Assembly: GCF_036248275.1 (NCBI RefSeq)
Contig: NZ_CP109181.1
Location: 2,604,001-2,668,000, forward strand
Source: Streptomyces sp. NBC_01716
Lineage (GTDB): Bacteria > Actinomycetota > Actinomycetes > Streptomycetales > Streptomycetaceae
Reading direction: 5' to 3'
Length of the DNA stretch: 64,000 bases
Shown here one piece after another: positions 32,000 through 39,800 of the stretch. The first letter of the stretch is position 1. Every line of letters starts with the position of its first letter. The notes beneath the pieces were generated by a model, which was not told the origin of the DNA, made no database searches, and was given only the letters and a program-made list of their open reading frames with translations. The position numbers and the translations under genes were made by a program.

Positions 32000-33766
32000 T
32001 CAGTTCCCTCCCGTTGTCGTCGTGGCGAAAGCCGGCTCCGGCTGCTCCGGCCCGTCCTCGACGGCCGGCACCGAGACGCGCGGCCCGGCGCGGCGCGCGC
32101 GCAGGGTGGTCCAGCCCCAGACGGCGACCGGGGCGAGCGAGATGACCAGGGCCAGGACGGCCCAGGTGCGCATGGCGGCGTGCGTGTTGCCGAGACGCAC
32201 GGACGCCGCGAGTGACGTCGCCAGCACAGCGGCCCAGAACAGATGCAGCCGGAACGTCATGGGCCGGTCGGCGCTGGTCTCGCCGCCCTTGGGGGTGACC
32301 ACGAAACGGCCCTGGGTACGCAGCAGCGCCGAGCCCAGGGACTTGAGATAGATGGGCGCGCACAGCGCCGACATGGCCATTCCGGCGAGCCCGCCGGAGC
32401 CGCTCGGCTCGTGGGGCGAGACGTTGTGGCGCCGGTTCCATAGGTAGAGCCCGATCTGGCAGGCGGCGGCGTCGCTGTAGAGCATCAGCCACAGCGAGGA
32501 CGACACCTGGGTGCCGGAGGCGCCGAGCCAGAGGAACAGGACGCAGCTGAGGATGCCGAGCAGCCAGTTGACGGCGGTCATCGGGTAGTAGACGAGCATC
32601 AGCGTGTAGCTGAGGAGCCGGCCGGGCGGCACCCGGAAGACCGCCTTGCCGTACTGCCGGAGGATGGTCTCGTACGTCCCGCGCGACCAGCGCAGCTGCT
32701 GGGTGAAGAAGTCGGTCCAGGAGGCGGGGCCCTCGCCGACGGCGAGGACGTCCGGTGTGTAGACGGACCGCCAGAACCGCCCGGTCTGCGGGTTCCTCCT
32801 GCGGTGCAGTTCGAAGCCGGTGGCCATGTCCTCGGTGATGGAGTCGTAGAGGCCGCCGACCTGCTTGATGGCGGTGACCCGTACGGCGTTGTTGGTGCCG
32901 ACGAACATGGGCGCGTGGTAGCGGTTGCCGGCGCGCTGGATCAGCGCGTGGAAGAGGAACTGCTGGGATTCGGCCGCCTTGGTGACCGCCGCGTCGTAGT
33001 TGCCGTAGACCTGCGGTCCGACGACGAAGGCGACGTCCGGGTCACGGAAGAAGCCCAGCATCCTCTCCAGGAAGTTGGGCAGGGGGACGTGGTCGGTGTC
33101 GACGGAGGCGAAGAAGTCGTAGTCGTCGCCGTACATCGCGAGCCAGGCGTTGTAGTTGCCGTGTTTGGTACGGGCCTTGTGGACGCCTTTCTTCCTGTTC
33201 CACTCCGGTACGCCGAGGCGGCTGAAGTGACACACCCCCAGCTCCCGGCAGAGCAGCCGGGCGGACGGGTCGTCGCCCTCGTCGAGAAGCCAGATGTCGA
33301 GGGGGCCGCGATGCCGCAGCCGTACGGCGCCTTCGAGGGTGGCCCGGAGCATGGAGAGCGGTTCCTTGCCGGGGACGTACGTGGTGACGAAGGCGACGCG
33401 GGTGCCGACCTCGGCGACGACCGGGACGGGGTCCCTGGCGACGAGTGTCGCGTGCGCGATGGAGGCGACGTTGACCAGCATGAAGAGGCCGATGAGCCCG
33501 ATCGACACGAGCATCACGGTGTCGAAGGCGACGAGCCAGCGGGCGGCGCCCTCGCGTTCGGTCCAGTGGGTGGGCCAGACGAGATAGACCAGCAGCACTC
33601 CGGAGAGGAGGGGGGCCATGATCATCAGTACGACCGCGCGCACGCGGTGGGGTTCGCGCGCGAGAAGACTCCGGTACCGCACCTGGTAGGCGGCCGTCCG
33701 GTCCGGCTCGGTCAGCGGGCCGGCGAGACAGCTGTAGGTGTCGTAGTCGTAGCCCTCCGGCCGCAC
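32000..33766 (-). CDS. cslA: CslA, cellulose synthase-like glycosyltransferase (GT2)
   Basis: This is a membrane glycosyltransferase that makes a beta-glucan at hyphal tips. The 588-residue form starts at a GTG at 33766 with GGAGG four bases upstream; some orthologues carry a longer N-terminus. Two helices (about 43 to 63 and 82 to 102) precede the GT2 domain. Its catalytic residues are Asp162 (LLDEGDD), the DTD at 223 to 225, TED at 311 to 313 and QQLRW at 356 to 360. Several helices follow. CslA is known to interact with DivIVA in S. coelicolor. glxA follows directly. Confidence 0.93.
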   Translation of the reverse strand: MRPEGYDYDTYSCLAGPLTEPDRTAAYQVRYRSLLAREPHRVRAVVLMIMAPLLSGVLLVYLVWPTHWTEREGAARWLVAFDTVMLVSIGLIGLFMLVNVASIAHATLVARDPVPVVAEVGTRVAFVTTYVPGKEPLSMLRATLEGAVRLRHRGPLDIWLLDEGDDPSARLLCRELGVCHFSRLGVPEWNRKKGVHKARTKHGNYNAWLAMYGDDYDFFASVDTDHVPLPNFLERMLGFFRDPDVAFVVGPQVYGNYDAAVTKAAESQQFLFHALIQRAGNRYHAPMFVGTNNAVRVTAIKQVGGLYDSITEDMATGFELHRRRNPQTGRFWRSVYTPDVLAVGEGPASWTDFFTQQLRWSRGTYETILRQYGKAVFRVPPGRLLSYTLMLVYYPMTAVNWLLGILSCVLFLWLGASGTQVSSSLWLMLYSDAAACQIGLYLWNRRHNVSPHEPSGSGGLAGMAMSALCAPIYLKSLGSALLRTQGRFVVTPKGGETSADRPMTFRLHLFWAAVLATSLAASVRLGNTHAAMRTWAVLALVISLAPVAVWGWTTLRARRAGPRVSVPAVEDGPEQPEPAFATTTTGGN

Positions 33767-33803
33767 AGTGCCTCCAGCAACTCCAGCGTTCGAGCGAGGT
33801 CCA

Positions 33804-33825
33804 TATCCTCAGAAAAGTGGATATA
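33804..33825. promoter_or_regulatory. ATATCC-N10-GGATAT dyad upstream of cslA
   Basis: The half-sites ATATCC (33804) and GGATAT (33820) are separated by ten bases in an AT-rich stretch 38 to 60 bases upstream of the cslA GTG. Position and composition suit a promoter or operator of the cslA-glxA operon. The remaining gap to 33988 holds nothing else recognised. Confidence 0.5.
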
Positions 33826-33988
33826 TCTCGGCGTGTCGACTGGAGTCGTCCGTGCGAGTGTCGGTAGGGCACACCTAAGCGGCGGCGGAGGTCCCGCATC
33901 TGACGACGGATCCGGCGGCCGGGGGGAGCCCCTGACCGCCTGACCCGGTGGGGTGACGTGAGGTGAGAAGCGTGATGGGCGGGCGCCG

Positions 33989-34282
33989 TCAGCCGGCGAG
34001 GTGGCGTTCCAGTGACTCGACCTTCGAGTTGAGGGCGTCGGTGACCCCGGGCCGTACGTCGGCCTTCAGGACGAGCGAGACCCGCGGTGCCCGCGCCTCG
34101 ACGGTGGCGACCGCGCGCTTGACCACGTCCATCACCTCGTCCCACTCGCCCTCGACGGAGGTGAACATGGCGTCGGTGTGGTTCGGCAGCCCGGACTCGC
34201 GTACGACGCGGACGGCGTCGGCGACGTACTCGGCGACGTCCTCACCCACACCGAGCGGGGTGATGGAAAAGGCGACGATCAT
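33989..34282 (-). CDS. Thiamine-binding (MTH1187/YkoF-like) protein
   Basis: This is a 97-residue ferredoxin-like-fold protein of the PF01910 family, some members of which bind thiamine or its precursor. Conserved segments are VAFSITPLG at the start, [33 protein letters not shown] split across the middle, and [12 protein letters not shown] near the end. The ATG at 34282 overlaps the stop of the upstream DUF3817 gene by four bases. The physiological ligand is unproven for most members. Confidence 0.85.
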   Translation of the reverse strand: MIVAFSITPLGVGEDVAEYVADAVRVVRESGLPNHTDAMFTSVEGEWDEVMDVVKRAVATVEARAPRVSLVLKADVRPGVTDALNSKVESLERHLAG

Positions 34283-34623
34283 GCGCTGACCGTACCCTCG
34301 CGGCGGGCGCGCGACGCGATGACCTCGTCCTCGGCCTCCCGCTTGAGCTTGCGCTCCGCGAAGAAGCCGCCGGTCGGCAGGACCGACAGCACGAAGTAGA
34401 GGGCGGCGGTCCCCAGCGGCCAGCGCACGCGCCGCCAGGCGTCCAGCCAGAAGATCACGTACAGGACGAAGAGCAGTCCGTGGATCGCGCCCATCACCGG
34501 GACGGCGTTGAAGTCCGTCGTGCGCTTGAGCACGGAGCAGACGAGCAGCAGCAGGAACGACACGGCCTCCGGCGCCGATACCAGGCGGAGACGGTGGAGG
34601 GATGAGGCGGTCTTGATGTCCAC
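34279..34623 (-). CDS. DUF3817 integral membrane protein (second copy)
   Basis: This is a 114-residue membrane protein related to the one at 25343. Its segments are [34 protein letters not shown] and [19 protein letters not shown]; the [10 protein letters not shown] block is the family signature. The start is the ATG at 34623. It is translationally coupled to the thiamine-binding gene, which might hint at a ligand-transport or sensing partnership, but no function is known. Confidence 0.82.
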   Translation of the reverse strand: MDIKTASSLHRLRLVSAPEAVSFLLLLVCSVLKRTTDFNAVPVMGAIHGLLFVLYVIFWLDAWRRVRWPLGTAALYFVLSVLPTGGFFAERKLKREAEDEVIASRARREGTVSA

Positions 34624-34769
34624 GGGGCAGGCACCTTCGTCGTCGGGGGCGTCACGATCGTCGCCGAGTGGTCCCCCGTGATCGCCGCACGCGCGGGATC
34701 ACCGCGGATCACCCGCGCGCGTGATCATCTTGTGAACGCGCGCACAAGCGACGTCCCATTGTGACACCG

Positions 34770-34799
34770 GGCTTTGCCCGCTTTTTATCCGGGCCCGGA
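34770..34799 (+). promoter_or_regulatory. Stem-loop with T-run and palindrome before the AIM24 operon
   Basis: CGGGC-TTT-GCCCG followed by CTTTTT looks like a small intrinsic terminator on the plus strand. ATCCGGGCCCGGAT follows at 34786. Both lie just upstream of the first AIM24 gene in a divergent gap, where no upstream plus-strand gene needs terminating. They may attenuate or regulate the operon. Confidence 0.4.
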
Positions 34800-34811
34800 T
34801 ACCGTCGACCC

Positions 34812-35450
34812 GTGGCTCAGTTGCGACTCCAAGGCAGCAAGGTGCTCGCCGTCGACATGGCGGGCGACTCCGTGAGGGCGAAGAACGGCTCGATGGTCGC
34901 CTACGACGGCCGGATGGCGTTCAAGAAGCTGTCCGGTGGCGGTGAGGGCATCCGGGGCATGGTGACCCGGCGCCTCACCGGCGAACAGATGGTCATGATG
35001 GAGGTGAAGGGCGAAGGCACCTGCTTCTTCGCGGACCGGGCGAGCCAGATCAGTCTCGTCTCGCTGCACGGCGACAAGCTCTATGTGGAGGCGAGCAATC
35101 TCCTGTGCACGGACGGCGGGCTGCGGACCGGCACCAGCTTCACGGGTCTGCGCGGCGGCGCGAGCGGCAACGGCCTGTTCACCACGACCGTCGAGGGCAC
35201 GGGCCAGGCGGCGATCATGTCGGACGGCACGGCCGTGGTGCTGCGGGTGACACCCCAGTACCCGCTATCCGTCGACCCCGGCGCGTACGTGGCGCACCAG
35301 GGCAACCTCCAGCAGCATCTCCAGTCCGGGGTGAACTTCCGGACCATCATGGGCGAGGGCGGCGGCGAGGCCTTCCAGATGCGCTTCGAGGGCGACGGAC
35401 TCGTCTACGTACAACCGAGCGAGCGCAACACCGTCGGGGGCGATGTCTGA
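34812..35450 (+). CDS. AIM24 family protein, first of three tandem copies
   Basis: This is a 212-residue beta-rich protein of the AIM24/TIGR00266 family, named after a yeast mitochondrial inner-membrane protein. The most likely start is the GTG at 34812 (VAQLRLQGSK), close to a possible -10, since no ribosome site precedes it. Family segments are NGSMVAYDG, GEGTCFFAD, LSVDPGAYVAHQG and GEAFQMRFEGDGLVYVQPS. Bacterial function is unknown. Its stop overlaps the start of the second copy (TGATG). Confidence 0.85.
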   Translation: MAQLRLQGSKVLAVDMAGDSVRAKNGSMVAYDGRMAFKKLSGGGEGIRGMVTRRLTGEQMVMMEVKGEGTCFFADRASQISLVSLHGDKLYVEASNLLCTDGGLRTGTSFTGLRGGASGNGLFTTTVEGTGQAAIMSDGTAVVLRVTPQYPLSVDPGAYVAHQGNLQQHLQSGVNFRTIMGEGGGEAFQMRFEGDGLVYVQPSERNTVGGDV

Positions 35451-36133
35451 TGCCGTTCCGGGAGATCAACTCGAAGATGGTCGAGGCGACGGTGGCGCCC
35501 GGTCAGCGGATGTTCAGCCAGCGCGGCGCGATGCTCGCCTACCGGGGCGATGTCACCTTCACGCCGAACACGGCGGGCGGCCAGGGCGGTCTGATGTCGA
35601 TGATCGGCCGGCGCGTGGCGGGCGAGGCGACCCCGCTGATGACGGTCGAAGTTCCCCTCGGGCCCGGCGGCCCTGGGGAGACCCCATGCGGCACCGTGAT
35701 GTTCGGCCACGGCGGCCATCACATCCAGGTGATCGGACTGACCGGCGACACCCTGTACGTGGAGGCGGACCGGCTGCTCGCCTTCGACGGGACGCTGGAG
35801 CAGGGCACGATGTTCATGGGCGCGCAGGGCGGCGTCATGGGCATGGTGCGTGGCCAGGTGACGGGCCAGGGCCTGTTCACGACGACCCTCAGGGGCCATG
35901 GCTCGGTCGCCGTAATGGCGCACGGCGGGATCATCGAGCTGCCGATCGGCCAGGGCCGTTCCGTCCATGTCGACCCGCAGGCGTACGTCGCCCACCACGG
36001 CGACGTGCGCAACAAGCTCTCGACCGCCGTCGGCTGGCGCGACATGGTGGGCCGGGGCTCGGGCGAGGCCTTCCAGCTGGAGCTGAGCGGCAACGGTGCG
36101 GTGTACGTCCAGGCGTCGGAGGAGAAGCTGTGA
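35450..36133 (+). CDS. AIM24 family protein, second copy
   Basis: This 227-residue paralogue starts at the ATG at 35450, overlapping the previous stop. It has the same plan: RGAMLAYRGD, TVMFGHGGHHIQV, VHVDPQAYVAHHGD and GEAFQLELSGNGAVYVQAS. Glycine- and methionine-rich loops (GGVMGMVRGQ) are unusual. Coupling on both sides means the three products are probably made in equal amounts and may assemble together. The molecular role is unknown. Confidence 0.85.
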   Translation: MPFREINSKMVEATVAPGQRMFSQRGAMLAYRGDVTFTPNTAGGQGGLMSMIGRRVAGEATPLMTVEVPLGPGGPGETPCGTVMFGHGGHHIQVIGLTGDTLYVEADRLLAFDGTLEQGTMFMGAQGGVMGMVRGQVTGQGLFTTTLRGHGSVAVMAHGGIIELPIGQGRSVHVDPQAYVAHHGDVRNKLSTAVGWRDMVGRGSGEAFQLELSGNGAVYVQASEEKL

Positions 36134-36906
36134 GCACGCCCGTGATCCATGACCCGACGACGCTGCCGAGCGACGACAACGTCAACGCGTACACCTTCTG
36201 TGTGGAACTCAAAGGGAGCCAGTGGTTCCTCCAGAAGGGCAAGATGATCGCCTATTACGGGCGCATCGAGTTCAACGGGATCGGGCACGGCCGGCTCGAC
36301 CGGCTGGTGCGCGGCAGCTTCCACTCGCCGCTGCACGCGGCCGACTGGGTGGTGGCGGAGGGCAGCGGCAAGATGCTGCTGGCCGACCGCGCCTTCGACG
36401 TCAACTCCTTCGACCTGGAGAACGGCAATCTGACCGTCAGGTCCGGGAATCTGCTGGCGTACGAGCCGTCGCTGGCGCTCAAGCAGTCGATCGTGCCGGG
36501 CTTTCTGACCCTGATCGGCACGGGGAAGTTCGTGGCCGCGTCGAACGGTCCTGTGGTCTTCATGGAGCCGCCGATCCGGGTGGATCCGCAGGCGCTGGTG
36601 GGCTGGGCCGACTGCCCCTCGCCGTGCCACCACTACGACCACGCCTATATGACCGGGGTGATGGGCGGGCTGCGGGCGATGAGCGGGCTCGGCGGGGCGT
36701 CGGGCGAGGAGCATCAGTTCGAGTTCGTCGGGGCGGGTACGGTACTGCTCCAGTCGAGCGAAGCCCTGCTGGCCGAGACGGCCCGTGGTGTGGTGCCGAA
36801 CGAGCCCGGGGTGCCGGGCGGCGGTGGACAACCCGCCGGACAGCCGGGTGGTGTCCCGCGGATGCCGGGACAGCTGGGAGACCTCCAGCGACGCTTCGGG
36901 CTGTGA
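36130..36906 (+). CDS. AIM24 family protein, third copy with Gly/Pro tail
   Basis: This 258-residue paralogue starts at a GTG at 36130 that overlaps the previous stop (GTGA). The core matches its neighbours (KGKMIAYYGRIEF, SGKMLLADRAFDV, RVDPQALVGWADCPSP, EEHQFEFVGAGTVLLQSSE). It has a CPSPCHHYDH segment that could bind metal and a C-terminal Gly/Pro/Gln-rich tail of about 45 residues. It differs most from the other two and may be the specialised member. absC follows after about 105 bases. Confidence 0.85.
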   Translation: MSTPVIHDPTTLPSDDNVNAYTFCVELKGSQWFLQKGKMIAYYGRIEFNGIGHGRLDRLVRGSFHSPLHAADWVVAEGSGKMLLADRAFDVNSFDLENGNLTVRSGNLLAYEPSLALKQSIVPGFLTLIGTGKFVAASNGPVVFMEPPIRVDPQALVGWADCPSPCHHYDHAYMTGVMGGLRAMSGLGGASGEEHQFEFVGAGTVLLQSSEALLAETARGVVPNEPGVPGGGGQPAGQPGGVPRMPGQLGDLQRRFGL

Positions 36907-37011
36907 GCGGTAGTCTGCGGAGTGTGACCTCGAACGTGTGCGCCTTTTCTGTGCCCGGGGTCACACTCGCCGACTTCGTCCAACTTTCAACATCTTAGGT
37001 AGAATTCATTT

Positions 37012-37488
37012 ATGGAGACCGAGACGGCCACCCGCTGGCTGAGTGACGCGGAGCAGTGCACCTGGCGCACCCATCTGGATGTCAGCAGACTGCTGATGCA
37101 CCAGTTGGAGAAGGACCTCCAGCCCTTCGGACTGACGAACAACGACTACGAGATCCTGGTCAACCTCTCCGAGGCCGAGGACAGGCGGCTGCGGATGAGC
37201 GACCTCGCCGCCGGCACGCTCCAGTCCAAGAGCCGTCTCTCGCACCAGATCACCCGTCTGGAGAACGTGGGCCTGGTCCGCCGCGAGAACTGCGAGTCCG
37301 ACCGCCGCGGCCTCTTCGCCGTCCTCACCGACAAGGGCATGGAGACGATGCAGGAGGTCGCTCCGCACCATGTCGCCTCCGTACGGGCGCACTTCATCGA
37401 TCTGCTCCCCGCCGAGGCGCTCGAAGCACTGAGCGCATCACTCACGCCGGTCGCCGAGCACCTGCGCGGGCGCCGCGCCAAGAGCTGA
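37012..37488 (+). CDS. absC: AbsC, zinc-responsive MarR-family regulator
   Basis: This 158-residue MarR regulator is very similar to S. coelicolor AbsC (SCO5405), which influences antibiotic production and zinc-related genes. The start METETATRWLSDAEQCTWRTH, the recognition region (LQSKSRLSHQITRLENVGLV), the wing (RRENCESDRRGLFAVLT) and the helix with HHVASVRAHF agree. A TAGAAT -10 box ends six bases before the ATG, so the mRNA is probably leaderless. The last 51 bases overlap the 3' end of the convergent sensor kinase gene. Confidence 0.92.
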   Translation: METETATRWLSDAEQCTWRTHLDVSRLLMHQLEKDLQPFGLTNNDYEILVNLSEAEDRRLRMSDLAAGTLQSKSRLSHQITRLENVGLVRRENCESDRRGLFAVLTDKGMETMQEVAPHHVASVRAHFIDLLPAEALEALSASLTPVAEHLRGRRAKS

Positions 37489-39027
37489 CGCGGGGGCCGG
37501 TACCGGCAGGGCCTGTTCCCGGCCGGCGGCGGGCAGGCGCAGCTCGAACCTGGCGCCGCCCGCCCCGGCACGGCCGACGTCCAGCGTCCCGCCGTGCCGG
37601 TGTGCCACGTCGCGGGCGATCGCGAGGCCGAGCCCCGCGCCGCCGTCGTCCCTGCTGCGGGCGTCGTCGAGCCGTACGAACCGCTCGAAGATCCGCTCCC
37701 GCTCCGCCTCCGGCACCCCGGCCCCGTCGTCGCAGACCGCGAGCACCACCTGGCCGCCCTCCCGGCACACCGTCGCCCGCACCTCCCCCGCCGCGTGGCG
37801 CTGCGCGTTGTCCAGCAGATTGCCCAGCACCCGCGCCAACTGGCCGCGCGAGCCCGCCACTTCGGCGCTGCCCCGGACGTCCGGCGTCACCGGGATCCGG
37901 TCGGCCGAGCGCTGAGAGACCTCCTCACGTACGAGCGCGGCCAGATCCAGCCGGGTACTCCCGGCGTGCTCCCCCGCGTCCAGACGGGCGAGCAGCAGCA
38001 GGTCGGCTGCGAGCTGCTGGAGCCGTACGGTGTCGGCCACCGCGCCCGGCACGTCGAGCAGCTCCGGGTGCGCCTCCCCCACTTCGAGCTGGGTACGCAG
38101 CGAGGCGATCGGGCTGCGCAACTCGTGCGAGGCGTCCGCGACGAAGCGCCGCTGACGGTCGACGGAGGCTTCGAGGGCGGTGAGCGTCTCGTTCGTCGTA
38201 CGGGCCAGCTTGGCGACCTCGTCGTGAGTCGCCGGCTCCGGCACCCGCCTCGTCAGGTCCTCGGAGGCGGTGATCGCGGCCATCTCGCGCCGGATGCCCT
38301 CCACGGGCCGCAGCGCGCGCCGTGTGACCAGCCAGGTCACCCCGCCGACGACCACCAGCAGGGCGGGCACGCCGACGATCATCGCGATCGTGGTCGCGCG
38401 GACGGCGCTCTCCTGCGGGCCGAGCGAGGAGCCCGTGAGGACGGTGTACGGGCCGCCCGCGAGACCGGTGACCCGGCGCTCGGAGAAGAGGTGGTCCACG
38501 GACCTGCCGTCGACGGTGGCGCTTCCGGTGCGGTGGTCCAGGGCCTGGGAGACCGCTCCGTCGGCCGGGACCTCGGGAGCCTTGCTGTCGTCGTCGGTGT
38601 CGTCCCCGCTGTCGTCGTCACCGCCGCTGTCGTCGTCATCGTCGTCGCCGGTCGGCGTGGGCGACGGGGTGAGAGCGGGGGTCGGCGCCGCGGTGGGCGG
38701 GGGCGACACGGGGCGTACGGCGGGCACGCCGGTGCCGGTGATCTTCTCCAGGTCCTCGCTCGCGACGACCAGCCGGCCCTTCCCGTCGAGCACCTGGGTC
38801 GGGTGGTCCTCGCTCCCCGGCAGATCCAGCTCGCCGAGGGGCACCCGGTTCGCGATCTGCTGGGCGACCTCCAGTGAGAACTGGTCGGCCTGCCGTGCCG
38901 CCTGGTCGGTCAGATTGGAGCGCAGCGCGAACAGCAGGGCGAACGCGGCGGCCACCAGCGCCACCGCCACCACGGCGGTCGCGGCGAGCGCGGCCCGGGA
39001 CCGTACGGAGGAGAACGGGGCTCTCAT
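37438..39027 (-). CDS. Sensor histidine kinase with Asp-rich extracellular loop
   Basis: This is an OmpR-class sensor kinase of 529 residues starting at the ATG at 39027. The first transmembrane helix is at about 11 to 33. The extracellular region (about 34 to 210) contains a Pro/Thr-rich stretch (101 to 126) and a run of about 15 Asp among residues 128 to 148. Helix two (about 212 to 235) leads into HAMP, then the H-box ADASHELRSPIASL with His301, then N, G1 and G2 boxes (NLLDNAQRHA, DDGAGVPEAE, GAGLGLAIARDV). The acidic loop suggests sensing of a cation or cationic compound. It is coupled to the regulator (ATGA); the 3' end overlaps absC. Confidence 0.92.
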   Translation of the reverse strand: MRAPFSSVRSRAALAATAVVAVALVAAAFALLFALRSNLTDQAARQADQFSLEVAQQIANRVPLGELDLPGSEDHPTQVLDGKGRLVVASEDLEKITGTGVPAVRPVSPPPTAAPTPALTPSPTPTGDDDDDDSGGDDDSGDDTDDDSKAPEVPADGAVSQALDHRTGSATVDGRSVDHLFSERRVTGLAGGPYTVLTGSSLGPQESAVRATTIAMIVGVPALLVVVGGVTWLVTRRALRPVEGIRREMAAITASEDLTRRVPEPATHDEVAKLARTTNETLTALEASVDRQRRFVADASHELRSPIASLRTQLEVGEAHPELLDVPGAVADTVRLQQLAADLLLLARLDAGEHAGSTRLDLAALVREEVSQRSADRIPVTPDVRGSAEVAGSRGQLARVLGNLLDNAQRHAAGEVRATVCREGGQVVLAVCDDGAGVPEAERERIFERFVRLDDARSRDDGGAGLGLAIARDVAHRHGGTLDVGRAGAGGARFELRLPAAGREQALPVPAPASALGAAPAQVLGDRRE

Positions 39028-39692
39028 ACGGCCACCAGCCGGTAGCCGGCGCCGCGCACCGTCTGGATCGTCGTGGCGCCCAGCTTGCGGCGCAGCGCGC
39101 TGATGTAGACCTCGATGATGTTGGGATCGCCGTCGTACGCGAAGTCCCAGACATGCTCCAGGATCTCGGGCTTGCCCACGATCTGCCCGGCTCGCACCGC
39201 GAGTTGTTCGAGGACCGCGAACTCCTTGGCGGTGAGGGCGACTTCGGTGTCCGCCCGGTGGACGCGGCGGGTCGCGGTGTCCACGGTGAGGGTGCCGATC
39301 CGCAGTACGGGCGAGGCGCCGGCCGAACCCCTGCGGCGCAGCAGGGCCTTGACCCGGGCGACGAGCACGACGTACGAGAACGGCTTGGTCAGATAGTCGT
39401 CGGCGCCGGTGTCGAGGCCCTCGGCCTCGTCGTACTCGCCGTCCTTGGCCGTCAGCATCAGGATCGGTACGTCGTTGCCGGCGGCGCGCAGGGCGGCGCA
39501 GACACGGTAGCCGTTCATGCCGGGCAGCATGATGTCGAGCACTATCAGGTCGTACGTGCCCTCACCGGCCAGATGCAGCCCTTCGAGGCCGTCGTGCACG
39601 ACGTCCACGGCGAAGCCCTCGGCGCGCAGGCCCTTGGCCAGCGACACCGCGAGCCGCTTCTCGTCCTCGACAATCAACAGGCGCATGCGCAC
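39024..39692 (-). CDS. OmpR-family response regulator
   Basis: This is the partner regulator, 222 residues from the GTG at 39692 (an ATG two codons in is also possible). The receiver domain has VEDE near the N-terminus, phosphoacceptor Asp53 (LIVLDIMLPG), and Lys in LTKPF. The OmpR winged helix spans about 130 to 222 (VALTAKEFAVLEQL, VYISALRRKLG, TVRGAGYRLV). It is divergent from the PepSY protein gene, and phased TTCAG repeats between them are its likely binding sites. Confidence 0.93.
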   Translation of the reverse strand: MRMRLLIVEDEKRLAVSLAKGLRAEGFAVDVVHDGLEGLHLAGEGTYDLIVLDIMLPGMNGYRVCAALRAAGNDVPILMLTAKDGEYDEAEGLDTGADDYLTKPFSYVVLVARVKALLRRRGSAGASPVLRIGTLTVDTATRRVHRADTEVALTAKEFAVLEQLAVRAGQIVGKPEILEHVWDFAYDGDPNIIEVYISALRRKLGATTIQTVRGAGYRLVAV

Positions 39693-39708
39693 AGCCTCCC
39701 AAACGGAA

Positions 39709-39756
39709 CCTGAAGAACCCTTCAGGTGGCTTCAGGCTGCCTTCAGCTTCCCTCAG
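39709..39756. promoter_or_regulatory. Phased TTCAG repeats, likely response-regulator sites
   Basis: TTCAG occurs at 39721, 39731 and 39742, with a CTCAG variant at 39752, spaced 10, 11 and 10 bases, so all lie on one face of the helix. An inverted CCTGAAG at 39709 pairs with the first copy as CCTGAAG-AAC-CCTTCAGG. Direct repeats at about 10 to 11 bases are typical of OmpR/PhoB-type regulators. The site lies between the regulator gene and the divergent PepSY gene. Confidence 0.7.
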
Positions 39757-39800
39757 CCAGATTGAGGTCAGGCGAAACGGCCCGACGGGGAGGAACCCTC

